A DNA stretch of 64,000 nucleotides, taken from positions 620,001 through 684,000 of the forward strand of contig NZ_CANLVF010000004.1 of NCBI RefSeq assembly GCF_947494555.1, written 5' to 3'. The notes under the pieces are model-generated. The model made no database searches. It saw nothing but the letters and a program-made list of their open reading frames with translations, and had not been told where the DNA came from. The number at the start of each line of letters is the position of its first letter. Position 1 is the stretch's first letter. A program made the translations under genes and the position numbers. Shown here piece after piece: positions 45,306-54,292 of this stretch. The stretch comes from an uncultured Roseibium sp. (GTDB lineage: Bacteria > Pseudomonadota > Alphaproteobacteria > Rhizobiales > Stappiaceae).

Positions 45306-46070
45306 TCACATCAGGCTTCGCCCGGCCTGCCACAGAAGGTTGAGCGCCAAAGCCGTCATCACCCATTTGAACCCGGTTTTGAATGTCGCCTCATTCATTT
45401 TTCCAAGCAGCTTCGACCCGGCAAGCGTTCCGAGAAATCCGCTGAAGATCATCAACAGGATCAGTCCGGCCCAAGGTGCGAACGCGAAGCCGAGAGCGCC
45501 GAATGCGATGATCTTGAAGACATGCATGACGAGGGCCGTGACCGCCTGGTTGGCGACGAAACCGTGACGGGTGAGACCAAGGGTCGACAGAACAGCACCG
45601 CCAATCGGACCCGCAGCGCCAAAGAACATGGAAAGAAATGTGGACGCAAAACCGGCGGCTGCCATCGCGCGTTTCTGAACTTTGCCGAACTTTGGCGCCC
45701 TGCCCCAGACGACCCACAAGACGAACACGCCGATCCCGGCTCTGAGCGCAGCGGCTGGCAGTTCCACCGCGATCGCACCGCCGAGCCCGGCGCCGAAAAT
45801 CGCGCCTGCGGTGAACCATGCGACGATGAGCCAGTCGACATGTTTCAGCTGAACCAGCGCCCGCCCGCCGTTCGACCCGATTTGGACGACGCCGTGAACA
45901 GGGACGAGGGCGCTTGTCGGCATCAGTGTGGCCATGACCGCTATCAAGGCAATTCCGCCGCCCAGTCCGACGGCGGCAGTGAGGGCGGATGTGAAGAAAC
46001 TGGCGATGACGAGAACACAGGTGGCAAGGAAGCCGAGCTGTTCGGGAATGATCGTTGTCAGAAAATCCAT
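45306..46070 (-). CDS. TSUP (TauE/SafE) family anion permease
   Basis: Membrane protein of 254 aa with about eight helices in two repeats, beginning QLGFLATCVLVIASFFTSALTAAVGLGGG. The glycine-rich pair of motifs (GLGGGIALIAVMA and FFGAAGPIGGAVLS) is typical for the sulfoacetate/sulfite/sulfonate exporters of this family. The ATG at 46070 (or TTG at 46073) begins 5-8 bases after the stop of the AlbA_2 gene, so they share a transcript. Confidence 0.87.
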   Translation of the reverse strand: MDFLTTIIPEQLGFLATCVLVIASFFTSALTAAVGLGGGIALIAVMATLMPTSALVPVHGVVQIGSNGGRALVQLKHVDWLIVAWFTAGAIFGAGLGGAIAVELPAAALRAGIGVFVLWVVWGRAPKFGKVQKRAMAAAGFASTFLSMFFGAAGPIGGAVLSTLGLTRHGFVANQAVTALVMHVFKIIAFGALGFAFAPWAGLILLMIFSGFLGTLAGSKLLGKMNEATFKTGFKWVMTALALNLLWQAGRSLM

Positions 46071-46075
46071 CAAGG

Positions 46076-46870
46076 TCAGGTCCAGCGGGATCTGGCGTAG
46101 TTCAATGCCTCGCGGACATCGAGCTGTCGGGTTGAGTTTCCGCTTCTAACGTAAAAGACGGATGACCTGCCTTCTTCCATATAGACGGCGCGGGGCGCCG
46201 GCCGGATGATGATCATCGCGACATCCTTTTCGTCGACCTTCGCGAAGACCGTGTGAATGGAAGGACAAAGATCACCGCCGAGATTTTTGGACACAATGTC
46301 GTTGATGGTGCGCTCGAAGGAATCGAGGTCGGGGCTTTTCAGTGTCGAGAGATCCTTGTCGAGACCGAGCGGCTTGCCGTCGTCGTCGACACCGACCAGC
46401 AGGTGGCCGCCGTCTGTGTTGAAGAAACCTGCTATCGTCTTGGCGATGACTTTTTCCAGGCCCCTGTTGATGCGATCTTCCTTCACGTCCCAGCGGAGCG
46501 TCGATTTGAACTCGACGGTGTCTGTTTCCCCGCGTTTCATAAGATCGGGGATCACGTTGGTCTGTTCGTCACGCAGAGACTGATAGGCCTGTGAGGCTCG
46601 CAGGTAGTTTCTCGTAAAAATTCCGAAGGCCAGCCCGACGACCGCGCCGACGAGCGTATAGGCGATCGCGACGTCCAGGTGCCGCGGCAGCAGAACGAGC
46701 CACAGGCGGGCGGACAGAAACTCCAGGAGACCGGGGGCCGTATCGGAGAAGCGGGACAGTTCCCACCAGACCACAACAAGGTTCAGCGGGTGGATGACCA
46801 ACACACCGACAAACGCACCGACCAACACGTATGTGGCCAGGAAGGAGAGTTTGAAGGGGGAAAGTGTCAT
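46076..46870 (-). CDS. Membrane-anchored AlbA_2 (Schlafen-like) domain protein
   Basis: Protein of 264 aa with two membrane helices (about 10-35 and 62-85) and a cytosolic C-terminal AlbA_2 domain: ETDTVEFKSTLRW (about 115-127), IAGFFNTDGGHLLVGVDDDGKPLGL and a last strand in FYVRSGNSTRQL. Typical AlbA_2 proteins are soluble and often paired with a helix-turn-helix; the domain is related to Schlafen nucleases and occurs in stress and phage-defence settings. Membrane anchoring is less usual. It is translated just before a TSUP permease. The start has no clear ribosome site, so its message may be leaderless. Confidence 0.85.
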   Translation of the reverse strand: MTLSPFKLSFLATYVLVGAFVGVLVIHPLNLVVVWWELSRFSDTAPGLLEFLSARLWLVLLPRHLDVAIAYTLVGAVVGLAFGIFTRNYLRASQAYQSLRDEQTNVIPDLMKRGETDTVEFKSTLRWDVKEDRINRGLEKVIAKTIAGFFNTDGGHLLVGVDDDGKPLGLDKDLSTLKSPDLDSFERTINDIVSKNLGGDLCPSIHTVFAKVDEKDVAMIIIRPAPRAVYMEEGRSSVFYVRSGNSTRQLDVREALNYARSRWT

Positions 46871-46886
46871 CGCGAAACACCCAATG

Positions 46887-46910
46887 AAAAACGCCGGTCG
46901 GAACCGGCGT
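46887..46910 (-). terminator. Rho-independent terminator of the M20 gene
   Basis: On the minus strand ACGCCGGT, loop TCCG, ACCGGCGT and then TTTT, 19 bases after the M20 stop. The stem has eight perfect pairs. It separates the M20 gene from the AlbA_2 gene downstream. Confidence 0.85.
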
Positions 46911-46929
46911 CTTCATATCACAGAATTTT

Positions 46930-48102
46930 TCAAGCTGCCGTTGGCAGGGCTGTTTCCACGAGTTTCACCCAATATGAACAGCCGACCGGGATCAGCTCGT
47001 CATTGAAGTCATATTCGGGGTGATGCAGACCGGCGCTGTCGCCGTTGCCGGCAAAAATGAAAGCGCCAGGCCGTTCCTCAAGCATGTAGGAGAAGTCTTC
47101 CCCGCCCATCATCGGTTCAATGTGCCGGTTGACCTTGCCATCGCCTGCAATACCTTCGGCGATCGCGGCGGCGAAATCGGTCTGCTCGTCGTGATTTGCT
47201 GTCACCGGGTATCCCCGCCGGAATTCGAGCTCGGCACTTGCATCAAACGCCTCGGCGATCGACTTGACGATGTTGCCCATGCGCTGCTCGGCGAGATCCC
47301 GCATTTCCGGTTTCAGGCTTCTGACGGTGCCACGCAGAACGGCTTCCTGCGGGATCACGTTGAACGCATTGCCGGCGTTGAACACTGTTACGGAGACGAC
47401 AACGGAACCGAGTGGATCTGCGTTGCGGCTTGCAATTGTCTGCAGAACGGACACCATCTTTGCACCGACAACAACCGGGTCGATGGTCTGGTGCGGCTTG
47501 GCAGCGTGCCCGCCCTTGCCGGTAATGGTGATGCGGAACTCGTCGGTTGCGGCCATGATCGGCCCCTTCCGGATCGCGAATTCACCGACTGGCATGCCCG
47601 GATAATTGTGCATCCCGTAGACTTCATCCATCGGCCATCGGGTCATCAGGCCGTCGTCGATCATGGCCTTTGCACCGGCGCCGCCTTCTTCAGCCGGCTG
47701 GAAGATCACAATGACGGCGCCGTCGAAATTACGTGTTTCGGAAAGATATTTGGCCGCACCCAGCAACATGGCCGTGTGACCGTCATGACCGCAGGCATGC
47801 ATTTTCCCGGGCACCTTGGACGCGTAGGGCTTGTTGGTTTCCTCTTCGATCGGAAGCGCATCCATGTCGGCACGCAGGCCGACTGTTTTGCCCGCGCCGC
47901 CGTTGCGGCCCTTGATCACACCCACAACACCGGTTTTGCCGATCCCGGTCGTGACTTCGTCCACTCCAAAACTCTCCAGCAACTCAGCGACTTTTTCGGC
48001 CGTCCTGACCGTTTCATAGAGAATTTCCGGATTTTCGTGGAAATCGCGGCGCCAGACGGTGATCTCGTCAGCCAGATCAGCAAGGCGGTTAACGATGGGC
48101 AT
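46930..48102 (-). CDS. M20-family amidohydrolase (hippurate/N-acyl-amino-acid hydrolase type)
   Basis: Dimetal aminoacylase-like enzyme of 390 aa. Visible are the first metal region MHACGHDGHTAMLLG (Cys and His ligands), the catalytic/metal glutamates in FQPAEEGGAGAKAM, the dimerisation domain (about 180-290, beginning FRITITGKGGHAAKPH) and the last ligand region MGGEDFSYMLEE. Substrates in this subfamily range from hippurate to indole-acetyl-amino acids. It is a single gene with its own terminator. Confidence 0.92.
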   Translation of the reverse strand: MPIVNRLADLADEITVWRRDFHENPEILYETVRTAEKVAELLESFGVDEVTTGIGKTGVVGVIKGRNGGAGKTVGLRADMDALPIEEETNKPYASKVPGKMHACGHDGHTAMLLGAAKYLSETRNFDGAVIVIFQPAEEGGAGAKAMIDDGLMTRWPMDEVYGMHNYPGMPVGEFAIRKGPIMAATDEFRITITGKGGHAAKPHQTIDPVVVGAKMVSVLQTIASRNADPLGSVVVSVTVFNAGNAFNVIPQEAVLRGTVRSLKPEMRDLAEQRMGNIVKSIAEAFDASAELEFRRGYPVTANHDEQTDFAAAIAEGIAGDGKVNRHIEPMMGGEDFSYMLEERPGAFIFAGNGDSAGLHHPEYDFNDELIPVGCSYWVKLVETALPTAA

Positions 48103-48243
48103 GAAGGACTCCTGGAAATACGGCGAGTTGAATTTGAGCGGCTAACCTATCGCAAGAACAGCAAAGGGGAAGGCCCGGCAGGTGAAACTTTTGCTTTTTT
48201 CCGCATTTTGCAAAATTACTGCGTGAAATTGTCCAAAACAGGA

Positions 48244-48912
48244 TCAGGTTTCCCGGACACGATAGATGTGCGTTCTTTTGATCTCATTGTCTTCCAGCGC
48301 GCCGACGACCTTGACCGAATAGTCTGCTAGCTCCACAAGCCGTTCGCGCGGAAGGTACGACCGGCCGGGATCGCCAACAAGCACCGTGATGTCTGCTGCC
48401 AAAAGCCGGTCAATGAAGGCAAGAATCTTGTCCGCCATGGGTTTGTCGTAGAAAACGTCGCCACACAGGACAATATCGACGTCGGGCAAGCGATCAGACG
48501 TGATATCGGCCGCCTGCCTCAGAAGTTCGACGCCGTTCAGCTCGGCATTAAGGCGTGCCGCCTCAAGCGCAAACGGATCAATGTCGACGGCGTGGCATGC
48601 GCGCGCACCTGCCTTCATTGCAGCGATGCCGACAAGTCCTGATCCACAAGCGAAATCCAGAACCGTCTTGCCGGCAACAAGCTCAGGCGTGTCCAAAATG
48701 TAGCGGGCAAGCCCCTGACCGCCCGCCCAGGCGAACGCCCAGAACGGAGGCGGGAGGCCAAGTTCTCCCAGCTCTTCTTCAGTTTTCTGCCAGAGCGCCA
48801 TCGCCTCGTCGGCAACGTGAAGTCTTATCTCCTCGGCATGTGGCACCGGTTTGACCCGTGTTTCCCGCAGGATGAATTCGCAAGGGTCTTCGACAACCGG
48901 CATGGCCTTCAC
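48244..48912 (-). CDS. Probable ETF-beta lysine methyltransferase (METTL20-type)
   Basis: SAM-dependent methyltransferase of 222 aa. The segment PPPFWAFAWAGGQGLARYILD (about 54-74) is the hallmark of the METTL20/ETFBKMT group, whose characterised bacterial member in Agrobacterium methylates the beta subunit of electron transfer flavoprotein. SAM motif I is VLDFACGSGLVGIAA and the substrate-side motif is CGDVFYD. The start is probably the GTG at 48912; an ATG at 48903 is also possible. It follows the EVE gene by 12 bases and belongs to the tsaD-gpsA operon line. Confidence 0.82.
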   Translation of the reverse strand: MKAMPVVEDPCEFILRETRVKPVPHAEEIRLHVADEAMALWQKTEEELGELGLPPPFWAFAWAGGQGLARYILDTPELVAGKTVLDFACGSGLVGIAAMKAGARACHAVDIDPFALEAARLNAELNGVELLRQAADITSDRLPDVDIVLCGDVFYDKPMADKILAFIDRLLAADITVLVGDPGRSYLPRERLVELADYSVKVVGALEDNEIKRTHIYRVRET

Positions 48913-48924
48913 CGAGCCGCCTTA

Positions 48925-49350
48925 TCAGGCGGGCTCCTTCAGTCCGCCCATCTCGCAGACGATCTTCCATTCATCTTCGGTGACCGGCTGGACGGAAAGG
49001 CGCGTGTTGGCAACCAGCGCCATCTTTTCCAGGCGCGGTTCAGCCTTGACGCCGGCAAGGGTTACCGGCTTGGGCACGTCGCGGACGGCTTTGAAATCCA
49101 CACACTCCCAACGTGGATCTTCCGTCGTGGTGTCTTGATGAATTTCACTGCACACCTCAACGATGCCGACGACTTCCTTGCCGATATTGGAATGATAGAA
49201 GAAAGCCTTGTCGCCGATCTCCATGGCGCGCATGTTGTTTCGGGCCTGGTAGTTCCTGATGCCGTCCCATTGTTCTCCGGCATCACCCTTGGCCTTTTGC
49301 TGCTCCCAGGACCATTTGTCCGGCTCGGATTTGATCAGCCAGTACTGCAC
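48925..49350 (-). CDS. EVE domain (PUA-like) protein
   Basis: Protein of 141 aa opening MQYWLIKSEPDKWSWEQQ and containing WDGIRNYQARNNMRAM and FFYHSN, the signature of EVE domains. These bind modified bases or are linked to RNA/DNA modification; the role of the stand-alone form is unknown. It starts at the base after the stop of the YciI gene, so it is translationally coupled. Confidence 0.92.
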   Translation of the reverse strand: MQYWLIKSEPDKWSWEQQKAKGDAGEQWDGIRNYQARNNMRAMEIGDKAFFYHSNIGKEVVGIVEVCSEIHQDTTTEDPRWECVDFKAVRDVPKPVTLAGVKAEPRLEKMALVANTRLSVQPVTEDEWKIVCEMGGLKEPA

Positions 49351-49641
49351 TTAGGAAACCTCCGGATTCTTGATCACCCAATTCCATGGACGGATCTCAA
49401 CGCTTTCGAACAGGTCGGCCTTGGCGTAGGGGTCCTCCTGCGAGATGGCAAGAGCTTCGTCCCGGTTAGCAGCTTCGATGACCACCAGCGACCCCGTCAT
49501 GTTGCCGTCGTCATCCAAGAACGGTCCGGCAGCTTTGAGCCCGTTGCCGAGGCCTTTCAGAAACGCGATATGGTCGTCGCGATTGTCGAGTCGCGTTTGC
49601 AATGCACCGGGTTTGTCGGTGCAGATCAAGGCATAGAGCAT
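49351..49641 (-). CDS. YciI-family protein
   Basis: Ferredoxin-like small protein of 96 aa with LYALICTDKPGALQTRLDNRDDHIAFLKGL and the conserved DDGNMTGSLVVIEAANRDEALAISQEDPYAKADLFESVEIRPW. The conserved His-Asp pair of the putative active site is present (about H24, D76). The function is not established. It sits between gpsA and the EVE gene, a conserved order in this bacterial order. Confidence 0.92.
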   Translation of the reverse strand: MLYALICTDKPGALQTRLDNRDDHIAFLKGLGNGLKAAGPFLDDDGNMTGSLVVIEAANRDEALAISQEDPYAKADLFESVEIRPWNWVIKNPEVS

Positions 49642-49718
49642 GTGTAAGATCCCTGGTTAAAGACGTTTGCCCGAACCTAGGGCCGAGTTGTCACAAACTC
49701 AATGGCGGAAAAGGTCCT

Positions 49719-50726
49719 TCAAGGGCTTTCCGTTTCCGACTTCAGCGGACGGGCCATCAAAGTATTGAGAGCGTCGTCAATAGACAGATCCTCGTCGATC
49801 ATACGAGCGACTGTTTCGCAGATCGGGACATCAATCTCGTGTTTTTGCGCCAGTTTGACGGCGACCCTTGCAGAATAAGCGCCTTCCGCGAGCTTGCCGC
49901 CGGCAGCGATCAATTCCGAGGCCTTGAAGCCTTCTCCAAGTCGCAGGCCGAACGAGAAGTTTCTGGATTGAACAGACGAGCAGGTCAGCACGAGGTCGCC
50001 AAGGCCCGAAAGACCGGTCAGGGTTTCGCCCTGTGCTCCCATGGCTGTTCCAAGGCGGGTGAGTTCCGCGAACCCGCGCGCCGTCAGGGCCGCCTGGGCG
50101 CTGGCGCCGAGTTTTCTGCCGACAACGGCACCGCAGGCAATTGCAAGCACATTCTTCAGCGATCCGCCGATCTGCGCGCCGAGAAGGTCAATCGATGCGT
50201 AAGGCCGAAAACACGCGGACTGGAGCGCCTCACACAGGCTGAGTGCCGTTTTTGCCGAGTTCGCCGCAACGGTGACAGCGGTCGGAAGCCCACGGGCGAC
50301 GTCGTCGGCAAAACTCGGGCCGGAAAGAACGCTGGGTTCGACGCCCGGGAGTTCTTCACTCAAGACCCGCGACAGGAGCTTGCCCGAAGTCTGTTCAATA
50401 CCCTTTGCGCACAGCACAACCGGGCCACGGACGGCTCCGGTCTTCTTCAACGCGGCCAGCACGGCGCGTGTGGTCTGGGCGGGTGTTACCAGAAGGATCG
50501 CGTCCGCTCCCGCGACATCCTCAAGGGATGTTGTTGCGTTCAGTTCCTCGTCGAAAGTTATACCGGGCAGGTACTGCTGGTTCTGCCGTCTCGCACGGAT
50601 ATTCGAGACTGTATCCGCATCCCGCGCCCACAGCCTGACATTTCGTCCTGCACGGGCGGCCGTCAGCGCCAGCGCCGTTCCCCAGGCACCGCCGCCGACA
50701 ACACCAACTGTCTTAATGGCGCCCAT
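49719..50726 (-). CDS. gpsA: Glycerol-3-phosphate dehydrogenase [NAD(P)+]
   Basis: Supplies sn-glycerol-3-phosphate for phospholipids by reducing dihydroxyacetone phosphate. The 335-aa protein has the NAD loop VGVVGGGAWGTALAL, LCAKGIE, the LSGPSFADDVARGLPT segment, the catalytic lysine in GGSLKNVLAIACG and LSGLGDLVLTCSSVQSRN. The ATG at 50726 has GGAAGGG 7-8 bases upstream. It overlaps the end of the NUDIX gene by 14 bases. Confidence 0.95.
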   Translation of the reverse strand: MGAIKTVGVVGGGAWGTALALTAARAGRNVRLWARDADTVSNIRARRQNQQYLPGITFDEELNATTSLEDVAGADAILLVTPAQTTRAVLAALKKTGAVRGPVVLCAKGIEQTSGKLLSRVLSEELPGVEPSVLSGPSFADDVARGLPTAVTVAANSAKTALSLCEALQSACFRPYASIDLLGAQIGGSLKNVLAIACGAVVGRKLGASAQAALTARGFAELTRLGTAMGAQGETLTGLSGLGDLVLTCSSVQSRNFSFGLRLGEGFKASELIAAGGKLAEGAYSARVAVKLAQKHEIDVPICETVARMIDEDLSIDDALNTLMARPLKSETESP

Positions 50727-51189
50727 TGATCTGCCCTTCCATGCGCGTCCGTAGTATTTCAAGCTGCTCTCCAAACCCGTGAAAAAATCGGGTCTCGGCG
50801 GGAGCATCGACAGCGAACAAATCGATCCAAAACAGACGGAACCGGATAGGCGGGCCACCTGCGCTGGGTGAATTTTCGAAATGTTCCCATTCTGCGGACG
50901 GCTTTTCCCGGATCTTCCCATGAAAATGCCGCCGACGATGCAATCCATCGAGACAATCGGGAATACCTTCGAAGATCCTGTCCTCGTCCGCGAACGATTC
51001 GAGCGCGATATCCAATGAAAGTCCTGTTTCTTCGGAAAATTCACGCCGGGCTGCCTGCAGATAGCTTTCACCGGGGTCAAGCGTGCCGCCGGGTACCTGC
51101 AATCCGACATGCGGAAAGTCGGGTTCGGAAAACACCAGGAGATCCCTGCCACAGGTCAGGTAGACATAAGCCTTGTGATAGACATGCAT
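50713..51189 (-). CDS. NUDIX hydrolase
   Basis: Protein of 158 aa with a complete NUDIX box: GGTLDPGESYLQAARREFSEETGL (G-x5-E-x7-REUxEExGU, written here with key residues G, E, REF, EETG). It hydrolyses a nucleoside diphosphate linked to some group; the substrate is unknown. I chose the ATG at 51189 (MHVYHKAYVYL), where the fold begins. It lies between tsaD and gpsA and overlaps gpsA, which is a small departure from the simple tsaD-gpsA order. Confidence 0.88.
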   Translation of the reverse strand: MHVYHKAYVYLTCGRDLLVFSEPDFPHVGLQVPGGTLDPGESYLQAARREFSEETGLSLDIALESFADEDRIFEGIPDCLDGLHRRRHFHGKIREKPSAEWEHFENSPSAGGPPIRFRLFWIDLFAVDAPAETRFFHGFGEQLEILRTRMEGQINGRH

Positions 51190-51330
51190 GCGGCCAGGAT
51201 CCTTTGCTGAAGGGCTCTGCTTCCTAGCAGGCTCCCTGCATGCGCAAAAGGGCAAGTTTGCGATTGGGGCACGAAATCACCGCTGAACTTGAAAGGTGCA
51301 CTTCGATCGAGCCGAAACGATAGGCCTCTT

Positions 51331-52437
51331 TCAGGCTTTCGCACCCTTCTTGCCGGCACCGAGGATCCCCGCCCGCTCCTGATCGAGCGGCCAGCGCGGG
51401 CGTGGGGACAGGTTCATGTCGTCTACCGGTCCGAGCTGCAAGCGTTCGATGCCGGCCCAGGCAATCATGGCCGCGTTGTCGGTGCAAAGCTGCATCGGCG
51501 GGGCAACGAAGCGCGCGCCTGCCTCCTCCGCCGCGCCGGTCAGAGCGGCGCGGATTTCCTGGTTCGCGGCGACGCCACCTGCAACGACGATGACGGGCTC
51601 CGCCTGCGGATGACTGTCCCGGAATAGCTGAAGCGCGGATTTTGTGCGGTAAGACAACACATCGGAAACTGCGCGCTGAAAACCAGCGCACAGATCCGCG
51701 ACAGTCTGTTCATCCACCGGCTCGAGTTTTTTTGCCTGTGTTCGAAGTGCCGTTTTCAAACCGGCAAATGACATGTCGAGGCCCGGACGGTCTAGGAGCG
51801 GCCGTGGCAGCTTGAAGCGCAAGGCATCGCCTTTGTGCGCCATTTTTTCCACATGCGGTCCTCCGGGATAGGGCAGGCCCAACAGCTTCGCGGTTTTGTC
51901 GAATGCTTCGCCAATGGCATCGTCGATGGTCGTGCCGAGACGTTCATAGTCGCCGACGCCGCGCACCAGCAGAAACTGGCTGTGGCCTCCCGATACAAGC
52001 AGCAAAAGAAACGGAAAGTTCAGATCATCGGTCAAACGCGCCGTAAGGGCGTGTCCTTCCAGATGGTTGACGCCGATCAAGGGCTTGCCAGCCGCCGTGG
52101 CGATTGCCTTTGCGGTCATGAAACCGACAATGACGCCGCCGATCAGTCCAGGTCCGGCGGTTGCCGCCACGGCGTCGATGTCATCCCAGCCGCAATTGGC
52201 CTCTTTCATCGCCTCGGCGACGACCCGGTCCAGGATTTCTATGTGCGCCCGCGCGGCGATTTCCGGGACGACGCCGCCAAATTCCGAGTGCTCGTCAATC
52301 TGTGCGCGTATGGTGTTGGACAGAATTTTCCGCTCGCCCGGCCCGCACACCACCGCTGCTGCCGTCTCATCGCAGCTGGTTTCAATGCCAAGCACGGTCA
52401 GATTGGTCGCATTGTCTTTTGAATTGACTGAAGTCAT
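51331..52437 (-). CDS. tsaD: tRNA N6-adenosine threonylcarbamoyltransferase
   Basis: ATPase-fold enzyme that, with TsaB and TsaE, transfers the threonylcarbamoyl group to A37 of ANN-decoding tRNAs. The 368-aa protein has the N-terminal [14 protein letters not shown], the metal histidines in VNHLEGHAL (H-x-x-x-H), [10 protein letters not shown], the [11 protein letters not shown] segment and [10 protein letters not shown]. It is divergent from hemC across a 95-base gap. Confidence 0.96.
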   Translation of the reverse strand: MTSVNSKDNATNLTVLGIETSCDETAAAVVCGPGERKILSNTIRAQIDEHSEFGGVVPEIAARAHIEILDRVVAEAMKEANCGWDDIDAVAATAGPGLIGGVIVGFMTAKAIATAAGKPLIGVNHLEGHALTARLTDDLNFPFLLLLVSGGHSQFLLVRGVGDYERLGTTIDDAIGEAFDKTAKLLGLPYPGGPHVEKMAHKGDALRFKLPRPLLDRPGLDMSFAGLKTALRTQAKKLEPVDEQTVADLCAGFQRAVSDVLSYRTKSALQLFRDSHPQAEPVIVVAGGVAANQEIRAALTGAAEEAGARFVAPPMQLCTDNAAMIAWAGIERLQLGPVDDMNLSPRPRWPLDQERAGILGAGKKGAKA

Positions 52438-52532
52438 TGGTTTTGCGAGCGCGGCCTGTGATAGGACATGGGAGCGAATTCAAACAAGGCTCCGGCGAAT
52501 TTTTGCCGGGCGTAACATCCGGACGGTAAACC

Positions 52533-53459
52533 TTGCAACCAAATCCTTTGCGCATCGGAACCAGAGGCAGTGCGCTTGCATTGGCGCAAGCCCACGAAAC
52601 CCGCGATCGTTTGATGGCGGCGCACGGCCATTCCGACGAGGCGTTTGAAATTGTCGTCATCAAGACATCGGGCGACCGCATTCAGGACCGGCCGCTGTCG
52701 GAGGTCGGTGGAAAAGGATTGTTCACAAAGGAAATTGAAGAGGCGCTGCTCGACGGGCGGATCGATATTGCCGTCCATTCCTCGAAGGATATGCCGACCC
52801 ACTTGCCTCGCGGGCTTGCCCTGACAGCGTTTCTGCCGCGCGAAGATGTCCGCGACGCTTTCTTGTCTCCGAAGGCCGCATCACTCAGCGACCTGCCCGA
52901 AGGCGCCGTCATTGGATCCAGTTCCCTGCGCCGCCAGGCCATGATCAAACGGATCAGGCCGGACATTGAAGTCGTCATGTATCGCGGCAACCTGCAGACG
53001 CGGCTCCGCAAGCTGGCCGAAGGAGAAGTCGACGCAACGCTGCTGGCAGCTGCCGGTCTCAATCGTCTGGGTCTTGAACGGGAGATTACGAGCCACCTCG
53101 ATACCGGCGACTTTCTTCCCGCCGTCGGGCAGGGCGCAATTTGCATCGAAAGCCGCGAGAACGATGCCGCGACCCTTTCCATGCTGGCTGCTATCCATGA
53201 CCCGGATACGCAAATCCGTCTCGATGCGGAGCGCGCATTTCTCGCCGTACTCGACGGGTCCTGCAGAACCCCGATCGGCGGGTTGGCGACACTGGAAGGT
53301 GAGCGGCTTCATTTCAAGGGCATCGTTTTGAAGCCGGACGGCAGCGAAGCGCATGAGGCGGAGGAAACCGGCGCGGTCAAAGATGCGGTCGAGATCGGCG
53401 TTTCTGTCGGCAACACGCTGAAAGAGCGTATGGGACCGTCCTTTCTTGCAGAAATCTGA
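52533..53459 (+). CDS. hemC: Hydroxymethylbilane synthase (porphobilinogen deaminase)
   Basis: Polymerises four porphobilinogen units into hydroxymethylbilane in tetrapyrrole synthesis. The 308-aa protein has [14 protein letters not shown], the [13 protein letters not shown] loop, HSSKDMPT with the catalytic aspartate (about D90), SSSLRRQAM, and the dipyrromethane cofactor cysteine in [11 protein letters not shown]. The start is a TTG at 52533, since no in-frame ATG allows the first strand. It is followed by hemD after four bases. Confidence 0.95.
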   Translation: MQPNPLRIGTRGSALALAQAHETRDRLMAAHGHSDEAFEIVVIKTSGDRIQDRPLSEVGGKGLFTKEIEEALLDGRIDIAVHSSKDMPTHLPRGLALTAFLPREDVRDAFLSPKAASLSDLPEGAVIGSSSLRRQAMIKRIRPDIEVVMYRGNLQTRLRKLAEGEVDATLLAAAGLNRLGLEREITSHLDTGDFLPAVGQGAICIESRENDAATLSMLAAIHDPDTQIRLDAERAFLAVLDGSCRTPIGGLATLEGERLHFKGIVLKPDGSEAHEAEETGAVKDAVEIGVSVGNTLKERMGPSFLAEI

Positions 53460-53463
53460 ACGG

Positions 53464-54180
53464 ATGCGTTTACTTGTCACACGACCGCAGCCCGAGTGCA
53501 GGCGAACGGCCGACAGGATCCGGGCGAAAGGTTATCGCGCCGACGAGGCGCCGATGCTGGATTTTTGCCCGAAGCCGCCAGAGAAATTTGACCTGAGGAA
53601 TGTGTCAGCGCTCGCGATCACGAGCCGGCGCGCAGTCGACGTTATTGCGAAGCACGTTCAGGTGCCGGAGTTCAGGCCGTTTCCGGTCTTTACGGTCGGA
53701 GATGCAACGGCGTCGGCTTGCAGGAATGCAGGGTTCGGACAGGTTTTTTCGGCAGGCGGTGATGTCACGTCGCTTGCGCAATTGATCGTCAGTAAGCAAA
53801 TGCAGATTGGGGCGGGTACAATGCTCTACCCGGCTGCACAGGATCGGAGCGGTGATCTGGAAGGTGCTCTGGAGAAGGCCGGCATCGACTGCCGGATGGT
53901 TCCGGTCTACCGGATGAAAGAGGCGGCAGACGTCCCGCGCGAGGTGGAGGAAAAGCTTCGAGCGGGTTCTTATGATGGCATACTCATCTATTCGAGAAGG
54001 TCGGCGGCGGCATTGTTGCGTCTGCTCAAACGCCGAGGTCTGGATCACAATTTCTCCAATTTGCGAATTTACGCGATCTCGCAGCAGGCGGCAGAGCCTC
54101 TTTGCGACTATATGAAGGTGGAAGTGGCTGAAGACCCTTGTGAAAATGCGCTACTGGATCTGGTTTTAGGAGAGTGTTAA
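53464..54180 (+). CDS. hemD: Uroporphyrinogen-III synthase
   Basis: Closes hydroxymethylbilane to uroporphyrinogen III with inversion of ring D. The 238-aa protein shows MRLLVTRPQPECRRTADRIRAKGY, LAITSRRAVDV, the FTVGDATASACRNAGF segment and YSRRSAAALLRLL, normal for this fast-evolving family. The ATG at 53464 lies four bases after the hemC stop. Confidence 0.93.
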   Translation: MRLLVTRPQPECRRTADRIRAKGYRADEAPMLDFCPKPPEKFDLRNVSALAITSRRAVDVIAKHVQVPEFRPFPVFTVGDATASACRNAGFGQVFSAGGDVTSLAQLIVSKQMQIGAGTMLYPAAQDRSGDLEGALEKAGIDCRMVPVYRMKEAADVPREVEEKLRAGSYDGILIYSRRSAAALLRLLKRRGLDHNFSNLRIYAISQQAAEPLCDYMKVEVAEDPCENALLDLVLGEC

Positions 54181-54292
54181 CCAGATCCGGGGGAGTCCTT
54201 GTTTTGCAGCGCGCAAAAGACTGTGCCGCAGCGCTACCGCTTCGCATTGAGGTGTGTATAGTGAGTGACCGGAAGGTTCAGGAGGAGAGTAG

